Part shown: piece by piece, positions 24,501 through 35,089 of the stretch | Numbering within the stretch: position 1 is the first letter of the stretch | Layout of the letters: each line of letters opens with the position of its first letter | Assembly: GCA_030549335.1 (NCBI GenBank) | Contig: JAUKPH010000017.1 | Span: 3,031,001 to 3,095,000, forward strand | Length of the DNA stretch: 64,000 nt | Source: Pontederia crassipes | Taxonomy: Eukaryota > Streptophyta > Magnoliopsida > Commelinales > Pontederiaceae | Reading direction: 5' to 3' | The notes under the pieces: generated by a model | Told to the model about the DNA's origin: nothing | The model's database searches: none | The model's input: the letters and a program-made list of their open reading frames with translations, nothing else | Program-made: the position numbers and the translations under genes

Positions 24501-25537
24501 TATTTAAATAATATATTTTTAACAAAAGTTTTCCCATAATAATTTTTTTATTTTATAATTTTATTTTAATTAATAATAAAATTATACTTCATAATACCAA
24601 TAATCATTTTTAATTCAAAACTCACCAAAAATTCATCCATCACATTTACTTTTTCCTATCACATCAACCACCTTATTCATTCTCATCAAATTCCACTCCA
24701 ATCAAACACAATCCGAACTAATCTGTCAATTCAACTATGCACCGGGAACTTAGGAGGAATCATGATTCCATTTTCAAATGACCCCATGGAATCTAGACTC
24801 AAAGAAGAAGAGGTGACCTAACTTTTATAATTTTTTGAGAATTTTTTATAATTTATTACTAGTAGCCATTTCCAGTCGTATAGTGACGGTAAACAAAAGA
24901 TCTATAACCTATTTGATTTCATTAGATACTTTTAAGTTGACGTGCACTATTCCATAACATGAAACCTCACCAATTAAGTAAACAAATAAAATATTTCATG
25001 TCCTTACCTTATTAGCTTTCATTTACCTCTTTCCATTCTCCATAGTTTTGATAGCATCCACCGAGGCTTAACCCATTTCCTTATGGTGGTCTGACGGTGG
25101 CAAGCAGGTATCAACATATTGTACGGCCATCTATGTTAGGATAAAAGATAAGAATGTTGTTTTTTTTTTAATTTAAAATTAAACCAACTAGGGAGAGTTC
25201 CTGTAGGTAAGAGATGGTTAGTCCCATACATAAGTCAGTTGGATGTGATGACATTAGCTAACTGAATAATTAAGTAAATTAGGTCAGCATTAACTAGGTT
25301 AGTTAATTTAGTCCTAATACATATTTAATCAACCAAACGATTCATAAATAAAGATAAGGTCACAATTAACTTAAATTTACCTTCAAAAATAATTAAGGGA
25401 ATTTTAATTCTTGATTAAGTTAATTGCCTAATAGGTGATTGTAATATTACAATGTAATTAGAAATATATTAAAATAATAATCAACTTAATTAATTCATAA
25501 TCAATTTATTAACTACTAAAAGTGTTAGGATATTACA
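21562..25537 (-). mobile_element. solo Gypsy LTR, minus orientation
   Basis: Read on the minus strand it starts TGTAATATCCTAACAC (at 25537) and ends ATCGGGGTCATGACA (at 21562), matching the chromovirus LTR pattern of 6483-9186 at its start. No primer-binding site lies beyond the end, so it looks like a solo LTR. It is 3976 bp including a probable inserted MITE (about 24113-24770). Internal repeats 'tggctcccat(c/t)gtgatcaacgat' lie around 22210-22480. A target duplication is not evident (gtgta versus gcgag). GC-rich sequence of the same style flanks it on both sides. Confidence 0.55.
24113..24770. mobile_element. candidate MITE inside the solo LTR
   Basis: The left edge 'cccatggccccgtttgttt' and right edge 'caaatgaccccatgg' are roughly reverse-complementary, and 'ggccccgtttgtttg' is a common plant MITE/hAT-like start. 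The interior is AT-rich with a GC-rich left part. The boundaries are uncertain and the right arm matches poorly. Confidence 0.3.
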
Positions 25538-25599
25538 GCGAGGACCACGGACCCCACCGTAGACGCCCGCGCACCATCCGACCCCCGCCCAGACCTCCG

Positions 25600-26250
25600 A
25601 AACTCCACACACCGTGACCTCCTGCTCGACGTTGCCCTCTCGACTGCCCACACGATCTCTCGACCGCATGAGGAGATTGGCGTCATTCGAGTTTGGTCAC
25701 CATCGCATGAGGAGATCGACATCGCTCGAGTTCGATCACCATCGTGTGAGTTCAGTCACCATCGCGCGAGAAGATAGTTCATCATTGTGCGCATGGAGAT
25801 CGGAAGCTATCGTGCGCGAGGAGATCAGTCACCACCATGCGGGAGGACATCGCTCAATGCGGCCATGCGAGGAGAGAGAAAGAACTAATGGAATTTTATT
25901 TTTTTATATCCAAACCCTAAATCGGACGCATGAACCGAACCTGCAACATTCCTCTCTGAATCGACTCGGCACCATCCTTTGCATCGTAGATCGGATGGTA
26001 TCTGGTATGACCACCTCTTTAAGAGGAGGTGGACAATCACTATAATCCTCTGTGTGTGTATGTGTGTGTGTGTGTTTTCTAAAGAAAGTATACAAAAAGT
26101 TGAATTCATGGATAAACTTGTCTTACATGACTTAAGAAATTAATTAAAGTAGGATGCATTAAAGATGGGTTTTTCCCTTTTAGATAACTAGTTCCACGTT
26201 CATGTTTACAAGAAACTCATACGAGACTTGCATATTAGGAGTTTGGTACT
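25600..26250 (+). repeat. GC-rich block, duplication copy 1
   Basis: Contains reiterated 'gaggagatcg' and 'atcaccatcg' words, then 'atccaaaccctaaatcgga', 'ctctttaagaggaggtgga', a (TG)n run and 'ggatgcattaaagatgggt'. The same order recurs at 27236-27860 about 1.57 kb away. Open frames here are products of the reiterated words and not credible genes. At 25870 it shows the pre-insertion form of the SINE site at 27412. Confidence 0.8.
26048..26076 (+). repeat. (TG)n microsatellite
   Basis: Simple TG run interrupted by one 'tatg'. The duplicate copy at about 27670 has a shorter run. Confidence 0.9.
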
Positions 26251-26289
26251 TTGGACGAGAGCAAAACATTGTTGTTTTATGTAACTAGC

Positions 26290-27110
26290 TTTGTATTCCA
26301 CGTTCACCTTTACAAGAGAAAATCATATGAGACTTGCATATGGGTGGGTTGGCAAGCCACTTTGGGGAGATAAAATAATTGTTGCAGTTGAAAAGAGAGG
26401 TTGTATGTGCTCAATTGAGGAAGGATGTTACTAATTTCATTAGGTGATGTTTGGTTTGTCAAATGGCAAAAGGGTATTCTCAAAATACATGGATATATCT
26501 CTTGGTGCCTACTCATGTGGCACATGGGACACATCATGGATTCATCCTTGAAGTACCACATTTATGATGAGGCACAAATTCTGCATTGGTAGTTGAACAT
26601 TACTTATGAAGGATGGTTTATTTCATTACGTTGTAAGTTACTACAAATGTCTGTGAACAAAGTCAACTTATTCTTTATTGAAATAATGCATCTCCATGGA
26701 ATTCCAAAGTCGATTACTTTCAATTGTGACACCAGGTTCCTTTCACATTTCTGGAAAATGTTGTAGTAGTGATTTGAAACCATCCTTAATTACAATATCT
26801 CGTGTCATCCTCAAGTAGATCGTCAAACGGAGGTCGTTAATATATCCTCCAGTGATTGGCCCAAGTAGCGAGATCTTGACATTGCACAAAATAAATTTGT
26901 TTTCAATAGTATGCACTAGCAACACCAAAACAAGAAGTGTGGTTGCAAAAATATTGTTCATAAAATCATGTGAGAAAGAATTGAAAGTTCTTCTTCGTTC
27001 AACATTTCATATTTGTTCATCTTCTTGTTGATGTTGATGTTCCTATGTTAAGGTCGACTTCTTTTTAGAATGGTGAGGGTGTGATCATGTAATATGGTGC
27101 TACAAATTAC
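26290..27110 (+). pseudogene. Gypsy integrase remnant
   Basis: Plus-strand pieces in order: the zinc-binding region (VGWQATLG, then DVWFVKWQKG with 'VCQMAKG'-like cysteine region degraded), then HGIPKSITF followed by [11 protein letters not shown], then SCHPQVDRQTEVVN. These match the integrase core of Ty3/Gypsy elements (HGIP..I.SDRD..F.S.FW, HPQTDGQTEvvN, with the catalytic glutamate in TEVVN). Many stops and frameshifts are present, so it is inactive. It lies between the two copies of the duplicated GC-rich block, which may be LTR-derived. Confidence 0.75.
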
Positions 27111-27235
27111 AACACATGAGAAACTTGGAATCCAAACCTGAGTTATTTTAGGAATCGAGTTTTAATTGGATTTGTTTTATAGTTTTAATTTTCTCATACA
27201 ACTTTCCTTTATACAAAAGTAACAAAATTCAAATA

Positions 27236-27860
27236 TTGCCCTCGCGTGAGGAGATCAACATCGCTCGAGTTCGATCACCGTTGTGCAAGGAGTTCAGTCG
27301 CCATCGCACGAGGAGATCGTTCACCATTGTGCGAGAGGAGATCGGTCACTGTCATGCGCGAGGAGATCGATCACCATCATGCACGAGGAGGTCGCTCGTG
27401 GTGGCCATGCGAGGAGAGAGAAATACAACAACAACAACAACAACAAAGCCTTATCCCACTAGGAGAGAGAAATAACTAATGGAATTTTATTTTTTATATC
27501 CAAACCCTAAATCGGACGCATGAACCCAACTTGCAACATCCCTCTCTGAATCAACTCGATGCCATCCTTTGCATTATAACCTGAAACTGTCTGCCTCGAA
27601 CTGCGTCGTAGAACGCATGGTATCCGATATGACTACCTCTTTAAGAGGAGGTGGACAGCCATTATAATCTTGTGTGTGTGTGTTTTCTAAAGAAAGTATT
27701 CAAAAAATTGAATTCATGAATAAACTTGTCTTATATGACTTAAGAAATTAATTCAAGTAGGATGCATTAAAGATGGGTTTTCCCGTTTTAGATAACTAGT
27801 TCCACATTCAGACTTACATATGGGGGATTTGATACTTTGGACGAGAGCAAACATTGTTCT
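27236..27860 (+). repeat. GC-rich block, duplication copy 2
   Basis: Second copy of 25600-26250, in the same orientation, with a 5'-truncated SINE inserted at 27426-27460. The copies are clearly diverged (a shorter TG run and several indels). Confidence 0.8.
27412..27474 (-). mobile_element. 5'-truncated Au SINE with 14-bp target duplication
   Basis: Only 35 bp of SINE tail (27426-27460; on the minus strand 'agtgggataaggctttg' plus TTG repeats), bracketed by identical 14-bp direct repeats aggagagagaaata at 27412-27425 and 27461-27474. The duplicate locus at 25870 lacks the insert, giving an empty site. Confidence 0.9.
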
Positions 27861-27869
27861 TTTACAAGA

Positions 27870-28662
27870 CAACCAATGAGGATCATCGTTGGACGTTCTA
27901 ATTATAGAAGAAGGGATTCTACGAGTTATTAATAAATCAATTTAAGATTAATTATTCGTATAATACAGAAAGCTTATCGGGGGAAGACGAGCTTAATGAG
28001 CCATAATGTTTCACGCAGTCAAGACTTGCTAAATAAGAAAATAAATAGATAGACAATTACTACAGGCCTTATAAATCCGCTGACCTTTTTCTTTTCCTTT
28101 CAAAGTTACAAAATAATATGATTGCTTAAAAATAGAATTACAGTCGGAATATTGAACTCCAATCGAGGTACCTTCTGAAACAACGATAAAAGGTATATGA
28201 TTTTACATGACAATTCTCTAGGCATAGGAATTTGCTTCTTGCATACCATGCGAGCACAGAAATTAAAGCCTAATGGGATCGATTAAGGATTGATCACAAA
28301 GACGCGCAGGTTTCTTCTGCCATTTCCCTTGGTCCTTGATCTTCTTCACTTCACGGGTACCGTATAATTAAGGGGCAGAAACCTTCGACTGATGAAATAG
28401 CACGTGTGTGCAAATTTTAGTTCTGGGGCTTTGGAGGCAGGTTAAGTTGAACATACACTTCATCAGTTTTTCAGCCTCCAGCCTGATACGCATCAGAAAC
28501 CAAATGAACCTCAAAGGAAATGAAGAGAACAAATAATGGTGATACTTATTATAATAACAACTTGTGCAGTTTTTCCCTCTCACCCTTCATCAAAGTTCTA
28601 GTGAAGCAGCTGTGTGGACTGTACATTTCTAGGGCACCGGGATCAGAGGCTTAAAGCCACCA
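27870..28662. other. intergenic, no gene seen
   Basis: No recognisable coding or repeat structure. Mixed composition. Confidence 0.4.
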
Positions 28663-29130
28663 TCATGCCGAAGGAACTTTAAACCCTGTTGATATAAAGG
28701 AAGAGTGAATCAAGATATCAAGCAAAGACTTGGCAAGCAGATGTGCACCAAACAATCCGTAAGAGATGTTACCACCACAGCTGCTGTCGTGCTGCCTCGC
28801 CGCCACCTTTGTCCTCGATACGGATACCACAAAGCGGCTTTGGTCACTACATTCATGTCTTGATATGAATCTGCGTACATCAGTCTCACTCCGCATGGAT
28901 GGCCAAATATTGGTGCAGGACAGGAGGAATATTGTCGCACCGGACTCTGCATGCATGCAGGTTAAGTACGGAAATGCCAAGTATGCGAGAAAATAGAAAA
29001 CATTGCAACAAATGCATAGACCAGCGCAAGTACAAAGTTTTAATCACTTACCAGGGGCTGCATCATGCACAGTACGTTTCTTGCGCCTCTTCTTGGTCAC
29101 AGGGAATCTCATCAACTCAGTTTTTATCAT
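28663..29130 (-). CDS. unidentified two-exon candidate gene, 120 aa
   Basis: Minus strand. Exon 1 (29130-29052) starts with ATG and encodes a very basic stretch (PVTKKRRKKRTVHDAAP) ending at a canonical GTAAGT donor. Exon 2 (28946-28663) follows a pyrimidine-rich GCATGCAG acceptor. The exons join in phase to 121 codons including the stop. Upstream there is a TATA-like GGGCTACAAAAAGGGG at 29191-29206. I do not recognise the protein. The part CTNIWPSMRSETDV faintly recalls the pre-B3 region of ARFs (C.v.ni.l.a...TDEVYA), and the promoter resembles that before the ARF-like remnant at 16.3 kb, so it may be a decayed ARF start. It could also be a chance gene model. Confidence 0.3.
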
Positions 29131-29190
29131 GAATAAACAAGAGGAAGCAACAAGGAAAAATGGTTTGAAGATATGTGGGAAGACTCTGCA

Positions 29191-29206
29191 CCCCTTTTTG
29201 TAGCCC
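29191..29206 (-). promoter_or_regulatory. TATA-like element
   Basis: GGGCTACAAAAAGGGG on the minus strand, about 61 bp upstream of the candidate ATG at 29130, with context like that at 16321-16330. Confidence 0.35.
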
Positions 29207-29209
29207 ATT

Positions 29210-30023
29210 CAGATATAAATGCATGATTAACTGTCTAAGCATGAATGCAATATCTTCTTTCTAGTTTCCTATTATGTGCCTAGGTGATTAAATGTGTCCA
29301 CCTCACCATCCAAAACAATTCAATCATAAATGCATGCCTCTCTGTCTAACTATGAATGCTCTCCTTTTCTTGTTTCCTATTATGTGCTCAGGTGGTTCAA
29401 TGTATCCTCCTTGTTCCTCACGATACAAATAGAATCGTATTTTGATGTTTACCTAAAAGTTAAAATAATGACTAAGAATGAGTAAATCTTGTGAGCATCC
29501 TGTGTTATTTCTGATGATATCAATAATCAAGAATAAGAAAAACATATCCAAATTTGTCAAGGCTTGCAAAATAAAGTAAAAGACAGAAGATGATGGTTAC
29601 GAGCAATATAACTTACACCCAATGTTACAAAAGAATGCACCACAAAATAGAATTTATTAACGGGGTACAACAACTAAATACTTAAATTATTATTGTCAGG
29701 TATTATTCAAAATTGAAACTGGAACAAAAGAAATACAGCTTATAGTAATCATTCTAACAAGACATTTATAAAACAACATAATATCTAGCCAGTAAAATTA
29801 ACCTTACATCAAGCATACTGTGAAACCCAATAAGAGCTTTAAGATATAATTAACTTGTTGCAATGTTGTTGATGCAGCTATCTGTCTCAGACAGGACACA
29901 CCAATAACTTCTTTTTTTTAGGGAGAAAACCCAGTAAGATTTCAACATTAATCACGAGACCCTTCTGGTTCTTCCATCACCAGCTTTGCCATCTTTTGGC
30001 CTTTTGCTTCTTCAAACTTTTTA
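29210..30023. other. intergenic, no gene seen
   Basis: AT-rich. Around 29220-29400 there are two related stretches containing 'aaatgcatg', 'tcctattatgtgc' and 'ggtg(a/g)tt(a/c)aa', an imperfect duplication of about 115 bp. No coding sequence is recognised. Confidence 0.4.
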
Positions 30024-30582
30024 TTAACTAAGCATGGGAAAACTTCTATCTTCTATATCTGGTGAAGATAAATATCTTTTATTATCTTTTCTCAATGATA
30101 AGATGTAAGAATTCCTGGAATGATAATAAAAAGCATGTTGATCAGTCCAGTTTAGCATCTCACTTCCATCGAGTTCTAGCGAACCACCTGCAATGACTAT
30201 GGATCCCCATGGACCTGATTGCTTGTGTTTAGTCCCAAGAGCTGATTCCATGGACGGCAGGAGTTTCGGAGGCTTGGTAAACAAATCTAACTGGCTGTCA
30301 TGTATAAATTTACTCCAAACAATAGGAACGTGAGACTACCCCCCGCTGTGTCTTCCAGGCTGCTTTCTAAACACAGACGATGAAGCAGCAGCCCAGATAA
30401 TCGCATTATCATCTTTTTTCTCATTTACCAGGAGTTGAATTATTAGAAACATGTGCTGGTTGCTTAGGCCTCATGTTGCCCATAGTTGGCTATCGCGACC
30501 TCATATAGTGTTTGATGAACTCAGTCTCCCATGGAGGAAGTCTCAGAAGTCTATGCAAGGATGTGGCTTCATCCCATAGAAC
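30024..30582 (-). pseudogene. ARF pseudogene, downstream exons (3' of Gypsy insertion)
   Basis: An exon at 30582-30429 begins after a TTTTAG acceptor and reads VLWDEATSLHRLL, then LPPWETEF, equivalent to the ARF-domain end 'V.WDE.....r..rvsPWEiE'. It ends at a GTAAAT donor and carries one in-frame TAG. A further segment (about 30350-30024) reads SHVPIVWSKFIHDSQLDLF, then SGPWGSIVIAGGS, and ends in a stop. It is probably the variable middle region, but I cannot match it to a named ARF. The upstream exons are at 34039-35086, beyond the inserted retrotransposon. Confidence 0.75.
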
Positions 30583-30611
30583 CTAAAACATCGCACATGA
30601 GAATAGAATTG

Positions 30612-31222
30612 TGACGCAGCGGTAAGGAATTCGGTATAGAAATTTAAATATAGCCAAGAGCAAACCCTAGGCCTGATGAACGGTGTTCTATTACACCGTC
30701 CAAGTATGCCTCTGTTACGCTTGAAAGATTTGCAGAAAACAAATGTCGATGTCGCCGGTTCAAGCGGATGATAATCGACAAATAAACTAGCAGGAATCCA
30801 CCTGCACCTTAGAAGAAATCCAAGGCCAAGATTGTGCGCACGAACTCAAGAACTCAGAAAACTCTGAACTGGAACTTTAATTAAAGAGATGATAATGTCT
30901 TTAACTCTTACAAGTCAGGCCAATATATAGGGATTCCCAACTAGCAATACTATTAGCACTAAGACTCCTATAGCAAAAGGAAAATAGAATCCCACCAACA
31001 TTAGGACTTTTATAACCTAACAGAATAGGAAATAAACTAATAGGAAATAACAATCCTAATAGCATTAGGACTCCTAAGAAAAATAAACTAAAAATCAAAC
31101 AATAGTCCTATCAACATTAGGACTCCTAACAGATTCTTCAAATCTGAATCAAACTAAGTTGTTGAGCACTAAAATTCTGTACAACAGCAGAATTCTCTCT
31201 TTTCTTCTCAAGATCTACATCA
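30612..31222 (-). repeat. 3' LTR (611 bp)
   Basis: In element orientation it starts TGATGTAGATCTTGAG and ends CCGCTGCGTCA. It has AT-rich repeated 'attaggactcct' words and a TATA-like 'ctatatattgg'. Confidence 0.92.
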
Positions 31223-33345
31223 GGCTCCCCTGCTTGAAAAGAGCTCGACCCTGAGCTTGGTAATAGTAAACCTGACGGATGGTACATAAAGAGATCTGAT
31301 ACATTGAAGGTAGATGAAATTCCCAAGTGTGTTGGCATTGGAAATATATACTTGATTGTGATCTTGTTTATAGCTCTACTATCAACACACATTCTCCAGG
31401 TGCCATTCTTTTTTGGTACAAGGAGTGCTGGTACTGCGCATGGACTCATGCTTTCTCGAACACATCCTTTCTTTATTAATTCATCCACTTGATCTTGTAA
31501 AATCTTATTTTCTTTTGGACTTAATCGGTAGTGGGGAAGGTTTGGAATACTTGAACCTGGTATTAGATCAATATGATGTTGAATGTCTTGCATGGGAGGT
31601 AATCCATCAGGTAATTCTTCAAGAGCGATGTCTTTGAATTTTGAAATTAAATTTTGGATTGCCTCTGTAGTGTGTTCTTGATCTGGAGGAACCTCCCCTA
31701 TGCACATAAGTGCATACGCCTTTTCACGATCTTTTACCTCAGAAATGAATTCATCTGCCCGTTCAATCAAATAGCCATTCTTCAAGCTATTTTCTTTAAT
31801 TACTTAATCATGTTGTAATGATAATAAAGAGATGTGTTTTCCGTCTTTAGAAAACTTGTAGATGTTGTCTCGCCCTAAATGGGTTGCATTAACATCAAAT
31901 TGCCAAGGACGACCCAAGATGATGTGGCTTGCATCCATATCCAATACATCACATGTGACCACATCCTTATAACTCTTGCCAATTGATAAAGATACCTTAC
32001 ACAATTGTGTAACTTCTTTGTTAATTCCCTTACTAATCCAACTAACTCTATATGGTGAAGGATGAGGTTCTGTTTTCAATTCCAATATGTCCACCATTTT
32101 TTTTGAAACTATATTTTTAAAGCTCCCACTATCAATAATGACTTTACAAAGTTTACCTTTCACTGTGCAACGGGTTCGGAATATTTCATGTCGCCGATGG
32201 TCCTCTTCTTTCCTAGGCATTAATAATAGGCGTTGCACGACACTCGAGAGATGTTCTCCATCTTCATCAGCACAAATTTCTTCTTCAATATCATATTCAT
32301 CATCAGCCTCTTGATCATCAGTTTCTTCTTCATCCTCTATTATTCGTGCTGAATGGAGTGCTTGACGTTGTGGGCACTCATTGGATCGATGACCTAATTG
32401 TCTACAACGATAGCAAACAATAGAATTGGACTTCCCATATGAGTTAGAAGTCCTCTTAGCATTATCGGCACCCGCAGGTTTTGATTTAGAACTGGCTGGT
32501 AAGCTTTTGTCAGCACTTCCAACCTCTTCAATTGCAGGAAGTTTAGATGAATTATGTGCACTTGCCATCTTACTAGTCTCAGCAGAATGAAATTCTGCCT
32601 TGGCTCCTCGTTCTAGTTGACGTTCAGCAGTTTCTGCCAAGGTGATTGCAGCGGCCATGGTGCTTGGAGTCAGCATCTCTACTTTTTATCTGATGTTAGA
32701 CCTCAAACCATTTAAGTATCGAGCCACCTGTTGTGGTTCTAGTTCAACCAGGCTGTTACGAGATGTCAGACGATCGAATTCCGTTGTATAGTCCCGCACT
32801 AGCCTTCCGCCCTGTCTGCAATTCTGTAACTGTTGGTATAGAATCTGTTGATAGTTTGTTGGAAGATAATGATCCCACAACATTTGCTTCATTTTCCTCC
32901 AACTACGTATTGGTTGTTTATTTTTTTGCACTCGCAAAGATTGAATTTGCTCCCACCATGCAGATGCTCCTCCTTTTAAGCGATATGCCACCAATTTTGC
33001 TTGCTTATGTTCTGGGATTTCCATGTACTCAAAGAATCGTTCGACCTCCAAAGTCCAATCCAAAAAGTCTTCAATGGGTAGATGACCATTGAAGTGGGGC
33101 AATTCCATCTTCATCCTAAAATCAAGTTGTCGGTGTGCAAAATTTCTTCTTGGTTCAACAACTAACTCTTCTTCACTATCGCTGTCCATCGAAGAAGTGG
33201 TTGTTCGTTGTCGTCGATTTGCTTCTGGTTGGACACGTGTATGAATAGGACCTTGATTCGTAAGCAATTTTTCGATGGCAGCAGTAAGGAGATCTATCTT
33301 TGTTTCTAATTCTTCAAACACTTTTTTAGTTGGAGTATCAGCCAT
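31223..33345 (-). pseudogene. Gypsy gag-pol frame, RT-to-integrase deletion
   Basis: Starts at ATG 33345 (MADTPTKK). One reading frame runs through gag (FNGHLPIEDFLDW, then GGASAWWEQI, then W..MKQMLWDHYLP), a zinc knuckle CYRCRQLGHRSNEC, an aspartic protease (VIIDSGSFKN, later HIILGRPWQFD) and the start of reverse transcriptase (PALLVPKKNGTWRMCVDSR), broken only by two in-frame stops (after about residue 220 and before the LKNGYLIERADEF segment). Right after FPMPT it jumps to HLGISSTFNVSDL, the usual polyprotein C-terminus beyond integrase, so the polymerase YxDD, RNase H and integrase catalytic core are deleted. The frame then runs into the LTR. Confidence 0.9.
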
Positions 33346-33359
33346 GATCTCTTCCTCGC

Positions 33360-33371
33360 TCTGATACCACT
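33360..33371 (-). other. primer-binding site, initiator-Met tRNA
   Basis: Minus strand TGGTATCAGAGC adjoining the right (5') LTR, fixing element orientation as minus. Confidence 0.9.
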
Positions 33372-33984
33372 TGACGCAGCGGTAAGGAATTCGGTATAGA
33401 AATTTAAATATAGCCAAGAGCAAACCCTAGGCCTGATGAACGGTGTTCTATTACACCGTGCAAATATGCCTCTGTTACGCTTGAAAGATTTGCAGAAAAT
33501 AAATGTCGATGTCGCCGGTTCAAGTGGACGATAATCGACAAATAAACTAACAGAAATCCACCAGCACCTTAGAAGAAATCCAAGGCCAAGATCGTGCGCA
33601 CACGAACTCAAGAACTCAGAAAACTCTGAACTGGAACTTTAATTAAAGAGATTATAATGTCTTTAACTCTTACAAGTCGGGCCAATATATAGGGATTCCC
33701 AACTAGCAATACTATTAACACTAAGACTCCTATAGCAAAAGGAAAATAGAATCCCACCAACATTAGGACTTTTATAACCTAACAGAATAGGAAATAAACT
33801 AATAGGAAATAACAATCCTAATAGCATTAGGACTCCTAAGAAAAATAAACTAAAAAGCAAATAATAGTCCTATCAGCATTAGCACTCCTAACAGATTCTT
33901 CAAATCTGAATCAAACTAAGTTGTTGAGCACTAGAATTCTGTACAGTAGCAGAATTCTCTCTTTTCTTGTCAAGATCTACATCA
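33372..33984 (-). repeat. 5' LTR (613 bp)
   Basis: Mate of 30612-31222, with the same ends and about 97% identity. It is followed by the target duplication AATTG. Confidence 0.92.
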
Positions 33985-34038
33985 AATTGGTAGATACAAA
34001 TAAAAATTGAAGCGCTTATTAGGTAACAGTACATGAAC

Positions 34039-35086
34039 CTCTAGAAATCGCCACTTTGAATCTACCAACAAAGAAGAAATGTCCCCAACGCCGACAATGT
34101 TCCTGAAAACTGCACTCCAACAAGTGGAAACAATTACATTTCTTTGAATCAAGGTTTTATTTCTCGGTTGCATCAATTTTTTTTAGGAGTAAGTTGCATC
34201 AAATTGCAAAATATCAACAACTGTTCTAAAGGATTTATTTATAATTAGCCTTATACCTCCTCTTACACAGAACAACTGCACCTTGAAATCTCATCTTAGT
34301 TCTTGTGGCCAAGGTGAAGTGATTGTTGACAGTTTGAAAATACTTGTTCACGCCAACAATAAATTCACTCATCCTAAAACATATACAACCAAAATGTTAT
34401 CTCTTAAATTCAAGAAAAAATCAGTACAACAGGGAACAAGAGGATTCTAAGGTGCTTGTTTCTTTTTACTATCAATAGATAACACCAACCTTGTTTTGTA
34501 GTAGACAACGAATGGGATTCTTGTAGCAACACCATGTGATGCAGTTGCAGAGACCCCAAGCTGCATGCTCTTATTTGAACAAAGTGGAATATGAATTTTT
34601 CTTTGAAGTTGAGCACGCCTCACCCCAACACACAGCCCTCCATCTTCCCCTCTGTTTTTTTGCTCAAATTGGTTAGATTCTCAAGTATGAATTAGAGTAT
34701 GAGCATGTCACAAACTGTGGATAAAGGTAGGACCAATCTTGGACAAAGCTTTTACCTAATGAAGATGCACGAATCACCCACAACCACTTTCTTAGGGGCA
34801 ATAAAGAGCAGCCCCACCCAGCAGTGAGAAGGTGTTTCTTAGGTTGGCCTGCCAGTAAGGAATCATTTATTATTCTTCCCAATCTCCATATGTACCCATT
34901 TTTAGCTGAACTTCAGTTATTCCTTAAATGGAACATGGTTTTTTAATGGAAGTAAATGATACAATATACCAAGGAACGACTTCCACATACTTTTATACGT
35001 GCTTGAATCTCCACCCATGACCTTGGAGGTCTCTCATTACTAATTCTTGGCCCGGGTTTTCCAATAGCATATCCTTATAGGAACAC
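34039..35086 (-). pseudogene. ARF pseudogene, B3 and ARF-domain exons
   Basis: Minus-strand exons in order: about 35086-34990 (NPGQELVMRDLQ then GHGWRFKH, mid-B3); about 34848-34756 (GQPKKHLLTAGW, then in a shifted frame APKKVVVGDSCIFI, end of B3, GT donor); 34651-34490 (RGEDGGLCVGVRRAQ, then SATASHGVATRIPF and VVYYKT); 34373-34257 (MSEFIVGVNKYF then FTLATRTKMRF); 34102-34039 (IVGVGD then DSKWRFLE, GT donor). These are the diagnostic B3 DNA-binding and auxin-response (ARF) domain motifs, with introns where ARF genes have them. A frameshift, a stop after the first exon and missing first exons mark decay. The exon after 34039 is at 30582, across the Gypsy element. Confidence 0.85.
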
Positions 35087-35089
35087 ACA

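Larger units (their letters stand above)
30612..33984 (-). mobile_element. young, internally deleted Ty3/Gypsy element with TSD
   Basis: Complete element in minus orientation. The LTRs at 30612-31222 and 33372-33984 are about 97% alike by eye (roughly 20 substitutions and one 2-bp indel). The 5-bp target duplication AATTG is perfect (30607-30611 and 33985-33989). A primer-binding site lies inside the right LTR and a polypurine tract (minus strand AAGCAGGGGAGCC) inside the left LTR. At 3.37 kb it is shorter than autonomous elements because reverse transcriptase/RNase H/integrase is mostly deleted. It sits in an intron of the ARF pseudogene. Confidence 0.95.

Noticed and set aside
25614-27479. 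Open frames of 77-143 aa in the GC-rich blocks
   Set aside because: They translate reiterated 'gaggagatcg' words and are repeated in the duplicate, so they are repeat products and not genes.
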